From Patescibacteria group bacterium (GTDB taxonomy: Bacteria; Patescibacteriota; Minisyncoccia; Phycocordibacterales; UBA12445): a DNA stretch of 5,524 bases. Each line of letters starts with the position of its first letter. Positions within the stretch are counted from its first letter, which is position 1. The stretch is from contig JAKLHJ010000050.1 in the NCBI GenBank assembly GCA_022710205.1, positions 1-5,524 of the forward strand, read 5' to 3'. This document shows, one piece after another, positions 4,108-5,524 of this stretch. The notes under the pieces are model-generated. The model ran no database searches, had not been told where the DNA came from, and worked only from the letters and a program-made list of their open reading frames with translations. A program made the translations under genes and the position numbers.

Positions 4108-4442
4108 TAAATAGCAAAAAAAAAGGCAAAACCGGTGAGTTAGAATTGTCGCATAAGTTTACAGAACTCGGCTTACCAGCGCATAGATCACAGCAATTTA
4201 AGGGAGCCGAAGATGCCGCCGATGTGTGCTTCGATGACATGGAATTCAATAAACTACTCCACATCGAATGTAAACGCGACGAACATTTGAACGTTGAAAA
4301 GGCTTTACAGCAAGCTGAACGTGATCGCGGCTTAGGTCAGACACCCATTGTATGCCATAGAAAAAACAATGAAGATTGGAAGGTGACTTTGAGACTTGTA
4401 GATTATGTGGAAATGTTTAAAATTTACTTGCTAAAAAAGTAA
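4104..4442 (+). CDS. putative PD-(D/E)xK nuclease, phage Holliday-junction-resolvase-like, 112 aa
   Basis: ATG 4104 overlaps the previous stop, with GGAG at 4095-4098. The protein has the layout of small phage PD-(D/E)xK nucleases. A basic N-terminus with GKTGELELSHKFTELG supplies the first acidic residue (Glu14 in the helix). Asp40 lies in DAADV and Glu55-Cys56-Lys57 in HIECKRDE, giving the D...ExK metal and catalytic core. Gln69/Gln70 follow in an ALQQAERD helix, and VCHRKNNEDWKVTLRLVDY is a closing strand. The pattern 'R(S)xQ...DxxD.....hiExKr......AlxQAxxD.....PivxHRKNxedW' is that of phage resolvase-like endonucleases of about 100-120 aa. The expected role is cleavage of branched DNA in recombination, replication or packaging. 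The assignment to resolvase rather than another nuclease is by resemblance only. It is the last + strand gene before the terminator region. Confidence 0.8.
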   Translation: MINSKKKGKTGELELSHKFTELGLPAHRSQQFKGAEDAADVCFDDMEFNKLLHIECKRDEHLNVEKALQQAERDRGLGQTPIVCHRKNNEDWKVTLRLVDYVEMFKIYLLKK

Positions 4443-4461
4443 ATCTATGCTTTATATATAG

Positions 4462-4483
4462 ACACATAACCCCCCTTATGTGT
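4462..4483 (+). repeat. perfect 8-bp hairpin with an all-C loop
   Basis: ACACATAA (4462-4469) and TTATGTGT (4476-4483) are perfect inverted copies around a CCCCCC loop (4470-4475). It lies 19 bases after the nuclease stop and directly before the larger terminator-like hairpin. There is no T tract after it, so it is not a typical terminator alone. It could protect the transcript end or form part of a larger fold. Confidence 0.6.
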
Positions 4484-4484
4484 T

Positions 4485-4565
4485 AGCCCCACTCGCTCTG
4501 GAAACACTAAATTATTTTTTATTAAAAATAAGACCAGAGAACAGAAGTGGGGCTTTCTTTTATTT
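4485..4565 (+). terminator. probable intrinsic terminator between convergent operons, with long nested stem
   Basis: AGCCCCACT (4485-4493) pairs perfectly with AGTGGGGCT (4546-4554), which is followed by the T-rich TTTCTTTTATTTA. Within the loop, CTCTGG (4496-4501) pairs with CCAGAG (4534-4539) and TTATTTTT (4512-4519) with AAAAATAA (4524-4531) around a four-base tip. This makes one long interrupted hairpin. It is placed where the + strand operon should stop, just past the nuclease. The T-rich side favours the + strand. The hairpin would also form in transcripts from the - strand, but those lack a U tract afterwards. Confidence 0.7.
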
Positions 4566-4691
4566 ATGCTTTGGCTTCCAGCCAGCTTTACGCATAGTGC
4601 CGTAAATATAAGCTCTTGCTTTTTTAGAAGTGGTAGAATGAAATTTCTTACGCGCTGTTTTCTTTAAAGCTGCTTCCATTTTTTTAGGCAT
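4560..4691 (-). CDS. small basic hypothetical phage protein, 43 aa
   Basis: On the - strand, ATG (4691-4689) follows the lipoprotein stop by one base and the frame ends at TAA (4562-4560). The product MPKKMEAALKKTARKKFHST is followed by AYIYGTMRKAGWKPKHK. It is very basic. The pattern 'MPKKMEeALkrkArkk......AYVYGTlRKtGWKPk' recurs, as I recall, as a short protein near the structural and lysis genes of many phages and prophages; its role is not known to me, though the charge suggests nucleic-acid binding. Its stop lies in the T-rich tail of the + strand terminator. The ribosome binding site is weak (GTGAG), so it is probably coupled to the lipoprotein gene. Confidence 0.7.
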   Translation of the reverse strand: MPKKMEAALKKTARKKFHSTTSKKARAYIYGTMRKAGWKPKHK

Positions 4692-4692
4692 A

Positions 4693-4896
4693 TTAAATAC
4701 ACTCACATTCTTTAATACATTTGATTAGATCCGCCTCAGCTTCCTGCCATAGATTATAATACTCCTCAGCGTCGGCCTGATTATTATAAGGCGGTAAAGC
4801 ATTAATCGGCGTTGCTGGTATAGTCTTTTTCGCACAGCCCATTAACAGATTTAAGCAAAGCAGCCCTAGCAATGCGATCATTGCGCCTTTTAACAT
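4693..4896 (-). CDS. phage lipoprotein, o-spanin (Rz1)-like, 67 aa
   Basis: ATG (4896-4894) has a strong TTTGGAG eight bases upstream. Residues 1-20 are a lipoprotein signal (MLKGAMIALLGLLCLNLLMG) with the lipobox LMGC, so Cys21 would be lipidated after cleavage by signal peptidase II. The mature part is about 47 residues: KKTIPATPINALPPYNN, with several prolines, then a helical segment (EYYNLWQEAEADLIKCIKEC) with three Cys near the end. A short lipoprotein with prolines, encoded after holin and endolysin and overlapping the preceding gene in another frame, is the usual layout of an Rz1-type outer-membrane spanin subunit. The proline content is lower than in lambda Rz1, so o-spanin is likely but not certain. 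It supports a Gram-negative host. Confidence 0.7.
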   Translation of the reverse strand: MLKGAMIALLGLLCLNLLMGCAKKTIPATPINALPPYNNQADAEEYYNLWQEAEADLIKCIKECECI

Positions 4897-5032
4897 ATTT
4901 ATTTCTCCAAAGACTTAGTTCTAATGATGCCTTCTCTCTACGTCTTATAAAAGCTTTAATAAACCATTCAAACACTTTCACTAATAAATCGATCGCAAAT
5001 GATTTCGGCTGACTTTTAGGAGTTTCTTCCAT
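4802..5032 (-). CDS. small basic lysis-cassette protein of unknown role (possible i-spanin partner), 76 aa
   Basis: ATG (5032-5030) lies two bases after the holin-like stop, with AGAGG upstream. The N-terminal part FAIDLLVKVFEWFIKAFI (residues 12-29) is amphipathic rather than a clean membrane helix: Asp, Lys and Glu interrupt it. RRREKASLELSLWRNKYVKR and NDRIARAALL follow, highly basic and helical. The last 95 bases overlap the lipoprotein gene in another frame. Position between holin and lipoprotein is that of an inner-membrane spanin (Rz), but it is half the length of lambda Rz and lacks a clear N-terminal membrane anchor, so this is not assigned. It may bind the inner membrane surface. 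Confidence 0.55.
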   Translation of the reverse strand: MEETPKSQPKSFAIDLLVKVFEWFIKAFIRRREKASLELSLWRNKYVKRRNDRIARAALLKSVNGLCEKDYTSNAD

Positions 5033-5034
5033 AG

Positions 5035-5190
5035 TTACCTCTTAGGGATAAGTGCAAGGAAGCTCAAAATTTTGCCAACTATTTTATCGTCCATTGTATT
5101 TGGAGTAAGTTTTGTAATAACGCTTGCCCCAGAAACAATAAATGATGCCGCAGTCAATACATCAAACCAATGCAGTTGTAGCCATTCCAT
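5035..5190 (-). CDS. putative holin / small phage membrane protein, 51 aa
   Basis: The frame is open further upstream to an ATG at 5262, but AAAGGAG (5202-5196) sits five bases before the ATG at 5190-5188, and the upstream part would lie wholly inside the endolysin gene, so the 51-aa form is chosen. It begins MEWLQLHWFDVLTAASFIVS, has one hydrophobic segment at about residues 8-27 and a possible second weaker one near the end (KILSFLALIPKR). 'TKLTPNTMDDKIVGKILSFLAL' is like a phage membrane protein family, recalled rather than searched, that is commonly found beside endolysins and called holin-like. The role would be to open the inner membrane at lysis time. Its Shine-Dalgarno overlaps the endolysin stop. 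Confidence 0.65.
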   Translation of the reverse strand: MEWLQLHWFDVLTAASFIVSGASVITKLTPNTMDDKIVGKILSFLALIPKR

Positions 5191-5195
5191 ATTTT

Positions 5196-5202
5196 CTCCT
5201 TT
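5196..5202 (-). promoter_or_regulatory. AAAGGAG ribosome binding site deciding the holin start
   Basis: On the - strand AAAGGAG ends five bases before the ATG at 5190. It overlaps the endolysin TAA (5203-5201) and shows that the downstream ATG, not the one at 5262, begins the holin-like gene. Confidence 0.6.
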
Positions 5203-5524
5203 AAATTTGCCAGTTGGTGTAATTCCAACGGGCATGTTGACCACGAATGTCATAATGGACATGCGTATAGTATAGCCCTAATCCGCCATCTTGTATAGTT
5301 TTTTGCTTAATAAGAAACTCAATGGCTTTATAAAGCTCTAAAATTGTCATACCTTCAAGGAGTATATCTGCCGCGATCCCTTCAATATGCTTCGACGCAG
5401 TAGGTTTTAGGCCCATACGATAGTAAAGTTTCGTGTTCCAATCCTTTGTACGATAGCCAGAAACAATCAGCATCGGTTGACCAGTTAAGGCACGTATCTT
5501 TTCTAACTGGTCGCATAAAGGTTT
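5201..5524 (-). CDS. endolysin, M15-family zinc peptidase (5' end outside window)
   Basis: The frame is open to the window edge and gives 107 residues; the Met at 5473 is internal, since the 17 residues before it (CDQLEKIRALTGQP) fit the family. The protein resembles Peptidase_M15_3-type peptidases: SGYRT with a following Asn, then S-K-H-I-E-G-I-A-A-D, the SxHxxGxAxD zinc motif (His29 and Asp36 counted from Met 5473), then GGLGLY and HVHYDIRG, where His73 is the third zinc ligand, and a closing RGxxARW. Such enzymes cut peptide bonds in peptidoglycan stem peptides or act as D,D-carboxypeptidases; in phages they act as the endolysin. No signal peptide can be judged because the start is missing. 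It is the first gene of the - strand lysis block seen here, with the holin-like gene immediately after it. Confidence 0.85.
   Translation of the reverse strand, partial: KPLCDQLEKIRALTGQPMLIVSGYRTKDWNTKLYYRMGLKPTASKHIEGIAADILLEGMTILELYKAIEFLIKQKTIQDGGLGLYYTHVHYDIRGQHARWNYTNWQI

Noticed and set aside
4004..4264. An 86-codon open frame on the - strand
   Set aside because: It is antisense to the nuclease gene, whose motifs and coupling are convincing.
5191..5262. Upstream start extending the holin-like protein by 24 residues
   Set aside because: The extension lies within the endolysin coding region. The AAAGGAG at 5196-5202 points to the start at 5190.
5072..5275. A 67-codon open frame on the + strand
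   Set aside because: It is antisense to the holin-like gene and the endolysin end, which are supported by a ribosome binding site and zinc-peptidase motifs.
1..5524. tRNA genes, CRISPR arrays, insertion sequences or attachment sites
   Set aside because: No cloverleaf, spaced repeat array, transposase motif or terminal inverted repeats were seen by eye on either strand.

Overview
The window looks like part of a tailed-phage (or prophage) genome whose host is probably Gram-negative. The evidence is tightly packed tiny genes with ATGA stop/start overlaps, strong AAAGGAG-type ribosome binding sites, a phage-type DNA methyltransferase, a small PD-(D/E)xK nuclease, and a lysis cassette containing a lipoprotein (o-spanin-like, which implies an outer membrane). 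The DNA is AT-rich. Nothing identifies the host more closely.

Layout. Positions 1-4442 are all + strand. They hold about 18 small genes, mostly 38-160 codons, in one apparent operon: a truncated first gene, a zinc-ribbon-like protein, two coiled-coil proteins, several micro-proteins of 40-63 aa, a cluster of small membrane proteins (1554-2299), a methyltransferase split by an 11-G tract (3032-3615), a membrane-anchored protein and a resolvase-like nuclease (4104-4442). Positions 4443-4559 form the convergent intergenic region, with two adjacent hairpins, one of them a probable terminator. Positions 4560-5524 are all - strand. Read in transcription order they hold an M15 peptidase endolysin (its 5' end lies beyond the window), a short holin-like membrane protein, an unassigned 76-aa basic protein, an overlapping lipoprotein, and a 43-aa basic protein. 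No stretch longer than 300 bases lacks a gene.

How the genes work together. The + strand block is typical of a phage early/accessory region: most products are unrecognised, but the methyltransferase would modify DNA (for example against host restriction) and the nuclease could process recombination or replication intermediates. The - strand block would release progeny: holin, peptidoglycan endopeptidase, and a lipoprotein possibly acting on the outer membrane.

The most notable feature is a set of two, possibly three, genes whose reading frame is broken in the same sense (each needs +1 or -2 nt, or a -1 ribosomal slip): the methyltransferase at a G11 tract, a 57-aa protein at a T5 run near 2520, and a coiled-coil tail at 3806-3886. 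In the methyltransferase, stop codons flank the G tract on both sides, so the frame change must occur inside it. This could be a phase-variable switch, programmed slippage, or a sequencing/assembly error. The sequence alone cannot decide.
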